29,627 nucleotides of DNA from Spirochaetaceae bacterium (GCA_028818385.1 JAPPNY010000224.1:1-29627); one strand, 5' to 3'. Counted from the first letter of the stretch, positions 7,304 to 16,245 are shown. Made by a program: numbers and translations. The notes: generated by a model not told the origin, from the letters alone.

Positions 7304-10075
7304 ATGAGCGGGCAGCTACTGAAGCGGGTCGAACTCCTTGGCTTCAAGTCCTTTGCCGACCGCACGGTACTGGAGTTCGGCCCCGAGGTGTCCGCGCTGG
7401 TCGGACCGAACGGCTGCGGCAAGAGCAACATCGTTGACGCCATCCGCTGGGCGCTGGGCGAGCAGGCGCCCCGCTCGCTGCGCGCCGAGCGCATGGAGGA
7501 CGTGATCTTCGACGGCGCCGGCAGCCGGCGGTCGATGAGCGTGGCCGAGGTCACGCTGGTGTTCTCCAACGAGAACGGACGGCTGCCGATCGACTCCGCG
7601 GAGGTTGGCGTCAAGCGCCGCCTGTACCGCTCCGGCGAGAGCCAGTACTTCGTCAACAACACGCAGAGCCGGCTGCGCGACGTGCGCGAGGTGCTGGCCG
7701 ATACCGGTCTTGCCACCTCCGGCTACGCATCGCTGGAGCAGGGAAGGATCGACCGGGTCCTCTCGGACAAGCCCGAGGAGCGCCGCGAGGTCTTCGAGGA
7801 GGCGGCCGGCATCCTGTCCTACCGCACCCGCGCCGTCGAAGCCGAGCGCGAGCTGAAGCAGGCGGCGGCCAACGTGGCGCAGGTGGAGAACGTCCGGCGC
7901 GAGGTGCAGCGCCGTTACGAGACCCTGCGCGTGCAGTCGCAGGCTGCCGAGCGCTACCGCTCCCTGCGCGCGCAGGCGTTCGACGTCGAGCGCGACCTGG
8001 AACTGCTGCGTCTGCGCGCCCTGCGGGATCGCCGCCAGCGCATCGAGAAGCGCCTGTCGCGGGAGACGCAGAACCGGGACGAGGTCCAGAACGAGATCGA
8101 CGCGGCCGCGACCAGCGCACGCAATCATCGGGCCGCGGTCGAGCGCCTGGAGGAAGAGCGCGCCGCGTCCCAGGAACGCCTGTACGAGATCGCCACCGCC
8201 ATGAGCGGGGCCGGGAGCGAAATACGGCTCGGCCGCGAGCGCGTCGATGAGCTGGAAGCGAGCATGCACTCGTACCACAGCCGCGACCAGGCGCTCGCGA
8301 AGCGCATACGCTCCCTGGAAGGCGAGGTCGAAGCCGCTCGTGCCGGGCTGACCGAAGCGGAACGGGATGCCGCGGACGCGGAGTCGAAGGCGGCGGCCGA
8401 CCGTGGAGATGCCGCGGCGGTGGGCGCGCAGATCGCCGAAACGGAGCGGCGCATCGCCGATGCGGCCGCGCGGGCTGCATCGCACGAACAGCGCCTGGAC
8501 GGCCTGCGCGATCGGCTTCGCAAGGTGACCGACGAGATCGTCACCGAGCTCGATCAGCGGCTGGGCCAGGGGATGGAGTCCACCCCGTCCGCAGCGCTCG
8601 GCAACGATGTTGCCGAGTCGCTTGCGCGGCTCCGTCATGACCTCGGCCGGCTCGCGGTCTCGGCAGCGCAGATGGACACCGAGGAACTCGCGCGGCGACT
8701 CGGTGACCTGGTGGAGGCGGCCGAGGGTTTGATGAAGGGGTTCGCGCGCTATCGCGAGACCACCGGGTCGCTGCTCGACGAGCTGATCTCGTCGGAAGGG
8801 ATCGTCACCCACAAGCGGGCGATAGACCGCGACATGGGAGAGACCTTCTGGGCGATCGCCGAGCTCCGCAAGCAGAGCGAGGAGCTGCGGCGGGCCAATC
8901 GCGAGCGCGCGGAACGGCAGGGCCAGTTGCGCGACGCGGTGCAGGAGAGCCAGGTCGCCGCCGCGCGGGCGCAGGAACAGGCTGCCGCGCTGCGCAGGCA
9001 GCTCGCCGCCGCGCAGCGGCAGCTCGACGAGCAGCGCCAGATCCGCGCGGATCTGGCCTCGGAGGAACACCAGACCGCGGAGGCGATCCGGGCGCTGGCG
9101 TCCAGCACCTCCGATCGCGAGCGGGAGAAGGCGTTCCTGGACCGGGAGCATGATCGGCTGCAGAAGGAGCTGGGCCGCGCCTCGGCGCAGCTCGCCGCGC
9201 ATCGCCGCGAGATGGACCGGATCGACCAGGCCGCGCAGCAGCGCTCGGCGCGGCTGCGGCACGCGCAGGAGACGCTGGAGCGAGTTCGGGTGGAGCTCGC
9301 CGAGGTGGAGGCGGAAGACAAGGCCATCCGCCACACCTTCGCGCAGACCCATTCCCAGCGCCTGGAAGAGCACTCCGAGCGGCTGGAGCAGATCGAGGCC
9401 ACGCCGCGCGAGCTGCGCGACCGCCTGGCCCGGCTGCGGGAACGGATCCGCGGCCTCGGGCAGGTCAACCTGCTCGCTCCGGAGGAGTTCAAGGAGGTGG
9501 CCGAGCGCTACGGGTTCCTGACCGGGCAGCTCGAGGACCTGAGCCAGGCGCGCGCCGACCTGGAACGGGTGACCGAAGAGATCCAGCGCGAATCCGCCGA
9601 GCGGTTCGGAGCCTCCTTCCGGGCCATCGCCGATGCGTTCCGGGACATCTTCCGCCGGCTGTTCGGCGGCGGCCGCGCCGAGCTGAAGCTCCGGAGTCAG
9701 GACGTGCTGGAGGCCGGCGTCGACATCCTGGCGCAGCCGCCCGGCCGCAAGCTGGAGAACGTGGGACTGCTGTCCGGCGGGGAGCGGTCGCTGACCGCGG
9801 TGGCGCTGATGTTCGCCATGTACTCGGTCAAGCCGTCACCGTTCTGCGTGCTCGACGAGCTGGACGCCGCGCTGGACGACGAGAACATCGGCCGCTTCGT
9901 CGGGCTCCTGGAAGAGTTCGCGCACGACTCGCAGTTCCTGATCGTCACCCACAACAAGCGCACCATCGCCGCCGCCGCGAATCTGTACGGGGTTACCATG
10001 GAGGAGCCGGGCGTCTCCAAGCTGGTGACCCTGCGCATGCCGGAGCGCGCCGAGCGCGAACCGGTTCCGGCGTAG
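7304..10075 (+). CDS. smc: SMC chromosome-partitioning ATPase, short form without a recognisable hinge
   Basis: SMC proteins are ABC-type ATPases that organise and segregate chromosomes. The N-terminal head has the Walker A motif GPNGCGKSN (residues 34-42) and a typical VIFDGAGSRR region. The C-terminal head has the LSGGER signature (Ser824) and Walker B with Asp851 in FCVLDELDAAL, followed by a THNK switch region. Long coiled coils rich in Glu, Arg, Ala and Gln join the heads. The length of 923 residues is well below the usual ~1,150-1,200. The middle (about residues 410-510) has no recognisable SMC hinge and instead shows a short non-coiled stretch with LLDELISSEGIVTHK. The ATG at 7304 is chosen because MSGQLLKRVELLGFKSF matches family N-termini. 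No scpA or scpB lies nearby. Confidence 0.92.
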   Translation: MSGQLLKRVELLGFKSFADRTVLEFGPEVSALVGPNGCGKSNIVDAIRWALGEQAPRSLRAERMEDVIFDGAGSRRSMSVAEVTLVFSNENGRLPIDSAEVGVKRRLYRSGESQYFVNNTQSRLRDVREVLADTGLATSGYASLEQGRIDRVLSDKPEERREVFEEAAGILSYRTRAVEAERELKQAAANVAQVENVRREVQRRYETLRVQSQAAERYRSLRAQAFDVERDLELLRLRALRDRRQRIEKRLSRETQNRDEVQNEIDAAATSARNHRAAVERLEEERAASQERLYEIATAMSGAGSEIRLGRERVDELEASMHSYHSRDQALAKRIRSLEGEVEAARAGLTEAERDAADAESKAAADRGDAAAVGAQIAETERRIADAAARAASHEQRLDGLRDRLRKVTDEIVTELDQRLGQGMESTPSAALGNDVAESLARLRHDLGRLAVSAAQMDTEELARRLGDLVEAAEGLMKGFARYRETTGSLLDELISSEGIVTHKRAIDRDMGETFWAIAELRKQSEELRRANRERAERQGQLRDAVQESQVAAARAQEQAAALRRQLAAAQRQLDEQRQIRADLASEEHQTAEAIRALASSTSDREREKAFLDREHDRLQKELGRASAQLAAHRREMDRIDQAAQQRSARLRHAQETLERVRVELAEVEAEDKAIRHTFAQTHSQRLEEHSERLEQIEATPRELRDRLARLRERIRGLGQVNLLAPEEFKEVAERYGFLTGQLEDLSQARADLERVTEEIQRESAERFGASFRAIADAFRDIFRRLFGGGRAELKLRSQDVLEAGVDILAQPPGRKLENVGLLSGGERSLTAVALMFAMYSVKPSPFCVLDELDAALDDENIGRFVGLLEEFAHDSQFLIVTHNKRTIAAAANLYGVTMEEPGVSKLVTLRMPERAEREPVPA

Positions 10076-10137
10076 TGGTACGGACTGTGCGCGCCGCATC
10101 GTCTGCAAGGGCAGGGGCTTCTGCCGGGCAGGCCGAA

Positions 10138-10166
10138 TTGCCTGCGCCAGCGGACGGGCCTATCAT
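10138..10166 (+). promoter_or_regulatory. Candidate sigma-70 promoter for the FtsH-like gene
   Basis: TTGCCT (10138-10143) and TATCAT (10161-10166) are spaced by 17 bases in the 114-base gap after smc, leaving a leader of roughly 17 bases before the ATG at 10190. A short hairpin, GGCAG/CTGCC, lies just upstream and could end the smc transcript. Confidence 0.45.
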
Positions 10167-10189
10167 CGGAGAGGCAGAAGACAAAGCAC

Positions 10190-12202
10190 ATGAGTGATCA
10201 GGAACGAAACGAGCCGCAGCCGGAGGAATCGTCGGACTCGCACGGACAGGAAGGGGCCGGGCCGGAGCCCGCCCGGGAGAGGTTCTGGCAGGGCGTGAGC
10301 GTCCCTGACCTGGTCAAGCAGCGCATCGATGTCATCAAGGCGCAGCAGAGCCGCGGCCGCAAGCTGCTGATGGCGCTGCGCAAGTTCTACGCCATCCTGC
10401 CGATCGCGGCGTTCATCTATTTCTCACTCACCAATCCGACATTCCAGAACACGGTGCTCGCCATCCTGCAATTTGCGGTGCAGCTCCTGTTCGCGATCTT
10501 CTACGCGATTATCCAGTTCGTCGCCATTTTCTGGTTCATGGCCCGATCCAAGGTGGAGAAGGTCCGGCCCACCGACCCCAAGTCGATCACGTTCGACGAC
10601 TACTGGGGGCAGCCCAACCTGAAGGCACTGGTCCGGCAATGGTTGGGCCTGCTGGCCGACCGCAGGGAGTTCGTGCAGATGGGCGGCCGCTACATCAACG
10701 GCCTGTTGCTGTACGGCCCACCGGGCACCGGCAAGACCATGCTCGCCAAGGCGATGGCGGGTGAGGCCGGGGTCGCGTTCATCTCCATAGAAGGCTCGGG
10801 ATTCCGGGCGATGTTCGTGGGCGTGGACGTCCTGAAGATGATCTGGTTCATCCGCAAGGCACGCAAGTACGCCCGCCGATACGGCGCCTGCATCGCCTAC
10901 ATCGACGAGATCGACGCGGTCGGACAGTCGCGTGGCGGCGTCCAGGGAGACAACAGTACGTTCGCCGGCGGCGGGATGTTTGGTGGGGGCACCGGCGCCC
11001 TGACGCGGCTGCTCTACGAGATGGACGGCGTCGATCAGCGTTCCCTGAAGGAGCGAATTGTCGCCAAGCTCTACCAACTGCGCGGCAAGAAGCCGCCTGC
11101 GCGGAATTGGCACGTCCTGTTCATGGGCTCCACCAACCGCCCCGACGTGCTGGACCCGGCGCTGACGCGGCCGGGCCGCTTCGACCAGATGATCGAGGTG
11201 GGACTGCCGGACCGTTCCGGCCGTCGCGCTATCGTCGAGGGCTACCTGTCGACCATCCGCCACGACGACTCGGTCGATGTGGAGGCGATCGTGTCCAACA
11301 CGCCCGGCGCCTCACCGGCGCAGATGATGGCGGCGCTGACCAAGGACACGGTACGCATCGCCCTGTTCGAGCACCGCAACGTGGTCACACAGCGCGACAT
11401 CGACCGTGCGCTGATCCACCAGTTGGCGGGCATGGAGAACCCGATCGAGGAGATGGATCCGGAACAGCGCCGTTCCATCGCCGTGCACGAGGCCGGACAC
11501 GCCGTGGTCGTGCACTACGTGCTCCCGGAGAAGCGGATCGGCCACCTGACGATCCTGGCGCGCGGCCAGACGCTCGGCTTCATGCTGCCGCTCGACGAGG
11601 TGGAGCAGTACTCGTATCCGCTGCGCCGGATCGTCGCCGACATCATGGTCGCGTTGGGCGGACACGCCGCCGTGCGGATCGTGTACGGCGAGGAGTGGAC
11701 CGGCGCCTACAGCGACTACCGCCAGGCGCGAGACCGTTTCCGACATCTGTATTCACTCGGCTACTTCGGTCCTCCGACAGGATGGATTTCCAGCATGGCC
11801 GACGGGCTGGGCGCTCCGGCGGGCGCGCCGCCGCCGGAAGTCAACCGCCTCTGGCAGGATCTTGAGGATCGGACGGAGCGGTTGCTGCGCGATCACCGGG
11901 GCGAGTTGATGGCTCTTACCGACGCCCTGCTGGAGCGCAACGAGCTCAATACTGGCGAGGTGCTGGAGCTCCTCGGACCGAACGGCCACAACGGCACGAA
12001 CGGCCATGTCGGGCCCTCCGGCGGCGGCGGGATCCCGCCCCGGTCAGAAGAAGACGGCGGGCGGAGCGGGACGCTCCCTGGCAACCTCTCTGCGCGTGAC
12101 CTGATCGACGAACCGCCGGACGACGGCGAACCGCGGGAGCCCGGACCGGATAACCCGCAGGACGACGGCGGTACGGAGCCGCCTGAGGAGCCCGCCCGGT
12201 AG
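10190..12202 (+). CDS. Divergent FtsH-like membrane AAA+ metalloprotease
   Basis: FtsH proteins are membrane-anchored AAA+ proteases that degrade membrane and cytosolic substrates. This 670-residue protein has two predicted membrane segments (about residues 66-83 and 93-118) with only a very short loop between them, so the usual extracytoplasmic domain is missing. The AAA module has Walker A GPPGTGKT (176-183), Walker B ending in IDEID (Asp239) and the second-region motif STNRPDVLDPALTRPGRFD. About 25 extra residues (near 282-310) precede that motif. The peptidase motif HEAGH is at 433-437, and Asp509 in YSDYRQA is a candidate third zinc ligand. The C-terminus is a long disordered tail, first Gly/Asn-rich and then acidic and Pro-rich. 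It may be a specialised paralog rather than the housekeeping FtsH, so no symbol is given. Confidence 0.85.
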   Translation: MSDQERNEPQPEESSDSHGQEGAGPEPARERFWQGVSVPDLVKQRIDVIKAQQSRGRKLLMALRKFYAILPIAAFIYFSLTNPTFQNTVLAILQFAVQLLFAIFYAIIQFVAIFWFMARSKVEKVRPTDPKSITFDDYWGQPNLKALVRQWLGLLADRREFVQMGGRYINGLLLYGPPGTGKTMLAKAMAGEAGVAFISIEGSGFRAMFVGVDVLKMIWFIRKARKYARRYGACIAYIDEIDAVGQSRGGVQGDNSTFAGGGMFGGGTGALTRLLYEMDGVDQRSLKERIVAKLYQLRGKKPPARNWHVLFMGSTNRPDVLDPALTRPGRFDQMIEVGLPDRSGRRAIVEGYLSTIRHDDSVDVEAIVSNTPGASPAQMMAALTKDTVRIALFEHRNVVTQRDIDRALIHQLAGMENPIEEMDPEQRRSIAVHEAGHAVVVHYVLPEKRIGHLTILARGQTLGFMLPLDEVEQYSYPLRRIVADIMVALGGHAAVRIVYGEEWTGAYSDYRQARDRFRHLYSLGYFGPPTGWISSMADGLGAPAGAPPPEVNRLWQDLEDRTERLLRDHRGELMALTDALLERNELNTGEVLELLGPNGHNGTNGHVGPSGGGGIPPRSEEDGGRSGTLPGNLSARDLIDEPPDDGEPREPGPDNPQDDGGTEPPEEPAR

Positions 12203-12243
12203 GAGCCCCGGCGCGGCCTCCTGATCGATCCGCTATCGGATCG
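12201..12243. terminator. Candidate bidirectional terminator hairpins
   Basis: Two hairpins fill the 46-base gap between convergent genes. The first is AGGAG/CTCCT with an inner CC/GG step (12201-12222). The second is CGATCCG-CTAT-CGGATCG (12226-12243). There is no long T-run, so intrinsic termination is only a candidate function. Confidence 0.4.
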
Positions 12244-12248
12244 CGACC

Positions 12249-13610
12249 CTATCGGATCGACCAGGACCCCAGGTCGCCGCGGGTCACGAAACGCGGTTCG
12301 AGGTTGCCCGAAGCCGATCCCAGGAAGATGCCGGGGAAGCCGCCGCGCGCCACCGCGGAGAACACCAGCCAGTTGCCGTCCGGCGACCAGATGCTCCCGG
12401 AGCGCGTGTACTGATCGAAGAACTGCAGGGCGCCCAGGCTGCCGCGTGTGATCGGAAAGGTGGCGACCTTCCAGAATTCTCCCGAGCGGGCATCCATCAC
12501 CCGCAGGTGCACGTAGATCTGCTCGGGGTCGGCGGCGAACACCGGCTCCACCACGAGTTGCTGGAGCTCCGCCGCGCTCACCGGTACCAGATAGGCGATC
12601 TGGCGGCTGTTGGGAGCCCAGAAGAAGGCGATGACCGTTGGCTCCTCCAGTTCCACCGAGCGCTCCAGCCGGCCCGGGACCAGCACGCGCAGCGTGCCGT
12701 CGGCCGAGAGCTGTGGCGTTGACGATTCCATGATCGCGACGCGCCTCCCGTCGCGGGAGAAGCTGAAGAAGGCGCTGCCGGAAACGGTCTTGAGCACGTC
12801 CAGGCCCGGACCCTCGATGTCCCGCAGCACAAGCTGGGCCGATCCCGACTCGCTGTCCACGTACAGCATGCGCTCGCCGTCGGGAGACACCTGCGGCGAC
12901 TGGAAGCGCGCCGGGCGCACGTTGAAGTTGCGCTTCCCTGTTGCGCCGCGGACGTCCAGCAGCGTGAGGCGGCCGCCCGACGTCGTGCCGCCGCCGACGT
13001 GGGCGAGCATGAAACGGTTGCCGGGGTCCCACGCCCAGTACAGTGGCAGCCCCGTGTCGACCGGCTTGTAGCTCAGCTTGCCGGCGGGATCCATCAGGCC
13101 GAGCTCCATGCCGTCCTCCGCGGTGCGCTGGGACAGCACGCTGATCCAGCGGCTGTCCGGGGACCAGTACAGGTAGACCGGTGCGAGCTCGGCGCTCTCC
13201 CAGACCACCTGTGGATTGCGCGAGCCTGAGTCGCTGGTGAGGATCGCCGCGTCGAGGCTGCCGTCGGTCTGCTGGTCGAAGCGGACGAAGGCAAGGCGGC
13301 GGCCCCGTGCCGACCAGGTCGGAGACGAGTACCAGCGGCGCACGCCTTCGCGGCTGCCGGCGTCATCGGTGAGCTGCGTGAGGCGTCCGCCGGTCTGGTC
13401 CGCCGTCGCGATGTTGCCGTCCAGAGCGATGAACGCGATCAGCCCCGACTTGCGCTCGAAGCGCTCCAGCAGGGAGTTCTGCGACATCTGCGCGCCCCGC
13501 ACCGAGCACGACACCAGCAGGGCGGCGGCCAGGGGGAGCAGCAGGAGCGCCTGCAGCGTGCGGCGTCCCGGTGGATGCGGCACTGGCGGCTTCAGGTTCG
13601 TCACTGCCAT
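12249..13610 (-). CDS. PD40/TolB-like seven-motif beta-propeller lipoprotein (second propeller)
   Basis: This 453-residue protein starts with a signal peptide ending in the lipobox LVSC (Cys35), so it is probably a lipoprotein. About seven WD40-like PD40 motifs follow, for example PTWSARGRRLAF, LYWSPDSRWISV, VSPDGERMLYVD, FSRDGRRVAIME, FFWAPNSRQIAY and IWSPDGNWLVF, giving a likely seven-bladed propeller. It is a paralog of the gene immediately upstream, sharing the opening LLERFERKSG...IAxDxNI. The ATG at 13610 overlaps the upstream stop by 10 bases, which indicates translational coupling. It is the last gene of a three-lipoprotein operon with a PDZ/S41 protein. A peptide- or protein-binding role at the envelope is inferred. 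A TolB-like function is possible, but no Tol-Pal genes are nearby. Confidence 0.82.
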   Translation of the reverse strand: MAVTNLKPPVPHPPGRRTLQALLLLPLAAALLVSCSVRGAQMSQNSLLERFERKSGLIAFIALDGNIATADQTGGRLTQLTDDAGSREGVRRWYSSPTWSARGRRLAFVRFDQQTDGSLDAAILTSDSGSRNPQVVWESAELAPVYLYWSPDSRWISVLSQRTAEDGMELGLMDPAGKLSYKPVDTGLPLYWAWDPGNRFMLAHVGGGTTSGGRLTLLDVRGATGKRNFNVRPARFQSPQVSPDGERMLYVDSESGSAQLVLRDIEGPGLDVLKTVSGSAFFSFSRDGRRVAIMESSTPQLSADGTLRVLVPGRLERSVELEEPTVIAFFWAPNSRQIAYLVPVSAAELQQLVVEPVFAADPEQIYVHLRVMDARSGEFWKVATFPITRGSLGALQFFDQYTRSGSIWSPDGNWLVFSAVARGGFPGIFLGSASGNLEPRFVTRGDLGSWSIR

Positions 13611-14908
13611 GACCAGAACCCTATCAGCCCCGGCGCCATCTTGCGCGGCACCAGGTTGCCCTCGGCCCGCGCCACCATGATGGACGGACTGATGGACGGA
13701 CCCTCGTCGGTGAGCGCGGCGTACACGATGTTGCGGCTGTCCGGAGACCAGATCCGCGCGGCCTGACCGTACTGGTCGAACACGCGGATCACCGCCGCGA
13801 ACTGCGGGGTGGGCACGAACGTATCGATGTCCACCGACGATCGCCGCTCGCGGTCGTAGACGCGCAGTGCCAATACCAGGGTCTGGTCGCTGCCTTCGTT
13901 CAGCGACTGGATCGACGGGACGAAGTAGGCGACGCGCCTGGAGTCCGGGGACCAGAAGAACGCGAACACGTCGTCCTCCTCGAGCATCGTCTCTGCACCG
14001 GTCGCGACGTCGCGCAAGTGCAGCCGGCTGACGATCGATTCGACTTCCTGGCGGCGGGCGATGTAGCCGAGCGACGTGCCGTCGGGAGACCAGAGAAAGG
14101 TGACCGCGCCGCGGGCGGTGGCGATCAGCTCGCGACGATCCCGTTGCTCGGGGTGGGCGATGACCAGGTCGGTCTGGCCGCCATCGGCGACAGTGGCCAG
14201 CACCACTCCCGAACCGTCGGGCGACCAGGCCGGGGTCTGGAACTCGGCGGGCTGAAGCGGAAGGCCGCTCTCGACCACGGCCGCGCCGACCTGCAGGAAG
14301 GACACCCGGCGGCCGGAGGTTCGGACCGACCCCGCGTGCACGGTCACGCCGGTGCTGTCGGGCGCCCATGCCCAGAACAGCGGCCGGCCGGCGTCCAGCG
14401 TCTGCACCGGAGCGGCGCTGCCCGGCTGCCAGCTCAGAAGCAGGAAGCCCCCGCCGCCCGATCCGGCCGTCAGGAAGCTGAGATGGCGGCTGTCGGGCGA
14501 CCAGTAGAGATTGGCCGGCAGCCGTCCGCCGGTGGAGACGGCCAGCGCGTCGCTGCCGTCGGCGCGGGCGGTGAGCACGCGGCCGGACGTGCGGCCCTGG
14601 AACGAGTCTATCCCCACGAACGCCACCCGCTTGCCGTCCGGCGACCAGATCGGGGTCTGGTAGATGCGCGCGGCGCTCTCCGACTGCCCGGCGTCGGTGG
14701 TGATCTCCTTCGTGGCGCCGCCGGCCTGATTTGCCACGTAGATGTTGGCGTCGATGCCCATGTAGACGATCTTTCCGGACTTCCGCTCCAGGGCTCCCAT
14801 CAGCGAGGTCTGCTCGCTGGTGTCGGGCAGCCGGCAGTCGACCAGCAGCGCGGCGCCGACCGCGGCGGCGACGAGGAGCGCGCCGCGAGCGACCGCCCTT
14901 CGTCTCAT
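13601..14908 (-). CDS. PD40/TolB-like seven-motif beta-propeller lipoprotein (first propeller)
   Basis: This 435-residue protein has a hydrophobic signal segment ending in LLVDC (Cys25). The Asp just before the Cys is atypical for a lipobox, so lipidation is likely but not certain. Seven clear WSPDG/WSPDS-type motifs are visible (PIWSPDGKRVAF, LYWSPDSRHLSF, WAPDSTGVTV, AWSPDGSGVVL, LWSPDGTSLGY, FWSPDSRRVAY, IWSPDSRNIVY), consistent with a seven-bladed propeller. A GAGGGG ribosome binding site overlaps the end of the upstream S41-like gene, which stops 11 bases before this start. It is a tandem paralog of the next gene. The family is confident; the binding partner is unknown. Confidence 0.82.
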   Translation of the reverse strand: MRRRAVARGALLVAAAVGAALLVDCRLPDTSEQTSLMGALERKSGKIVYMGIDANIYVANQAGGATKEITTDAGQSESAARIYQTPIWSPDGKRVAFVGIDSFQGRTSGRVLTARADGSDALAVSTGGRLPANLYWSPDSRHLSFLTAGSGGGGFLLLSWQPGSAAPVQTLDAGRPLFWAWAPDSTGVTVHAGSVRTSGRRVSFLQVGAAVVESGLPLQPAEFQTPAWSPDGSGVVLATVADGGQTDLVIAHPEQRDRRELIATARGAVTFLWSPDGTSLGYIARRQEVESIVSRLHLRDVATGAETMLEEDDVFAFFWSPDSRRVAYFVPSIQSLNEGSDQTLVLALRVYDRERRSSVDIDTFVPTPQFAAVIRVFDQYGQAARIWSPDSRNIVYAALTDEGPSISPSIMVARAEGNLVPRKMAPGLIGFWSWQ

Positions 14909-14919
14909 CGGGACACCCC

Positions 14920-16245
14920 TCAGCCGACGCCGCGCCGCAGCACGGTGAGCGCGGTGTTGCGGACCGGGTCGGTCTGCTCCGAGACTTCGTCCCAGTCCAG
15001 CGATGCCGGTACGTCCGGCCGCACTCCGTCGATGCCGACCTCGCGGCCGGACGGCGACTGGTAGGCGCTGGTCATGATGGTCAGGCGGGAGCCGTCCGGG
15101 AGCACGAAGTCGACGAAGCTCTCCACGTTGCCGGGCGTCCGCAGGCCGACCACGGTGGCGCGGCGGCGCGCCTGCAGGGCGGCGGCCAGAACCTCGGGCA
15201 GCCCCTCGGTGTCCGGTCCGACCAGCACCACCAGCGGCACCGCCTGCGAACCGTTCAGGTCGTAGCCGTCGACGGATATGAGCTGCGAGCCCTCGGCGGT
15301 GTAGATCTCACCATGGTCGCCGTCCGAGAACAGCGACAACAGCGGCACCAGCGGCCACCGCAGGCCGCTGGCGATGCGCAGGTCCAGGATGATGCCGCCG
15401 ATGTCGCCGGCTTCCGCGAGCGCCTCGAGGATGCGGACCGTCTCCGTGACCAGGGAGTCGGAGGAAACGCGCGGGAACAGCAGGTAGCCGACGCGGCCCG
15501 GATCCAGGATGCCGTACTGAAGCGGATTCAGCACCTCCGCGAGCTGCACGCGGCCGCGGATCACCTGCACGTCACGCGGCTCCCGGTCGACCGAGTTGAC
15601 GCGCAGGATCACCGGCTGGTCGGCCGGTCCCCGGATGCGGGACACCGCATCCGGGCCCTCTTCCCGCCGCACCGGAATGCCGTTGACCGCCGTGACCGCC
15701 TCGTGGGGGCGCAGCCCGGATTGGTCGGCGGGAGATCCGGGCATCACCGACAGCAGGATGATGCGCGGCTCCGGGTTTTCGCGGTAGGCGACGTAGGCGC
15801 CGATCCCTTCATAGGCGGAAGGATCCTCCAGCTCTTGCTGGATGCGCTCCATGCGCGTCTCCCAGCGCGCGGCCAGCGGCGGCAGTTCGTCCAGCATCTG
15901 CCGGACCGTCGCCGGGAAGTCCTCGCGCGAAAGGAGGTTGACGATCACCGGCCGGTACCGCTCGCGCAATTCGTTCCAGGCGACTCCGTGCAGGTCGCCG
16001 TACACGTAGTGGTCACGCAGCAGGGTCCACATCTCGTCGAAGGTGCGGATCTGCAGGGAGGTGATCTGTTCCCGCTGCTGGGCGGGGTCCAGCACGGGTG
16101 CGAGATCCGTGTCGCCCGCGGATTCGCGGGTGCAGGCGGCGAGGATCGACAGCGCGGCGATCATCGCCAGGATGGACATCGCCACTGCCGGCGTCGCCAT
16201 TGCCGGCCCGACGGCGGCCGGCGCGTTCCACAGCCGGGTTCGCAT
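14920..16245 (-). CDS. S41/CtpA-like PDZ lipoprotein lacking the Ser-Lys catalytic dyad
   Basis: The 441-residue protein resembles carboxy-terminal processing proteases (S41): a PDZ domain at about residues 145-215 (MPGSPADQSGLRPHEAVTAV) lies before an S41 core. In active members the nucleophile sits in SASASE and the lysine in GKG, 25 residues later. Here the aligned motifs read DTEGLPE and TPGNVE, so Ser becomes Gly348 and Lys becomes Asn373 at exactly the expected spacing. It is therefore predicted to be inactive. The lipobox is LAAC (Cys38). The start at 16245 has an AAGGTGG binding site. The upstream ATG at 16296 is rejected because it overlaps the ffh promoter. It heads an operon with two propeller lipoproteins. 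Confidence 0.82.
   Translation of the reverse strand: MRTRLWNAPAAVGPAMATPAVAMSILAMIAALSILAACTRESAGDTDLAPVLDPAQQREQITSLQIRTFDEMWTLLRDHYVYGDLHGVAWNELRERYRPVIVNLLSREDFPATVRQMLDELPPLAARWETRMERIQQELEDPSAYEGIGAYVAYRENPEPRIILLSVMPGSPADQSGLRPHEAVTAVNGIPVRREEGPDAVSRIRGPADQPVILRVNSVDREPRDVQVIRGRVQLAEVLNPLQYGILDPGRVGYLLFPRVSSDSLVTETVRILEALAEAGDIGGIILDLRIASGLRWPLVPLLSLFSDGDHGEIYTAEGSQLISVDGYDLNGSQAVPLVVLVGPDTEGLPEVLAAALQARRRATVVGLRTPGNVESFVDFVLPDGSRLTIMTSAYQSPSGREVGIDGVRPDVPASLDWDEVSEQTDPVRNTALTVLRRGVG

Noticed and set aside
7316..9373. Long minus-strand open frame antisense to smc
   Set aside because: Codon structure and motifs support only smc. The antisense protein is Leu/Arg/Ala-rich mirror coding of the coiled coil.
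12249..14369. One continuous 706-residue frame for the second propeller protein
   Set aside because: The part upstream of 13610 is antisense-free shadow of the first propeller gene in another frame; the signal peptide and lipobox start at 13610.
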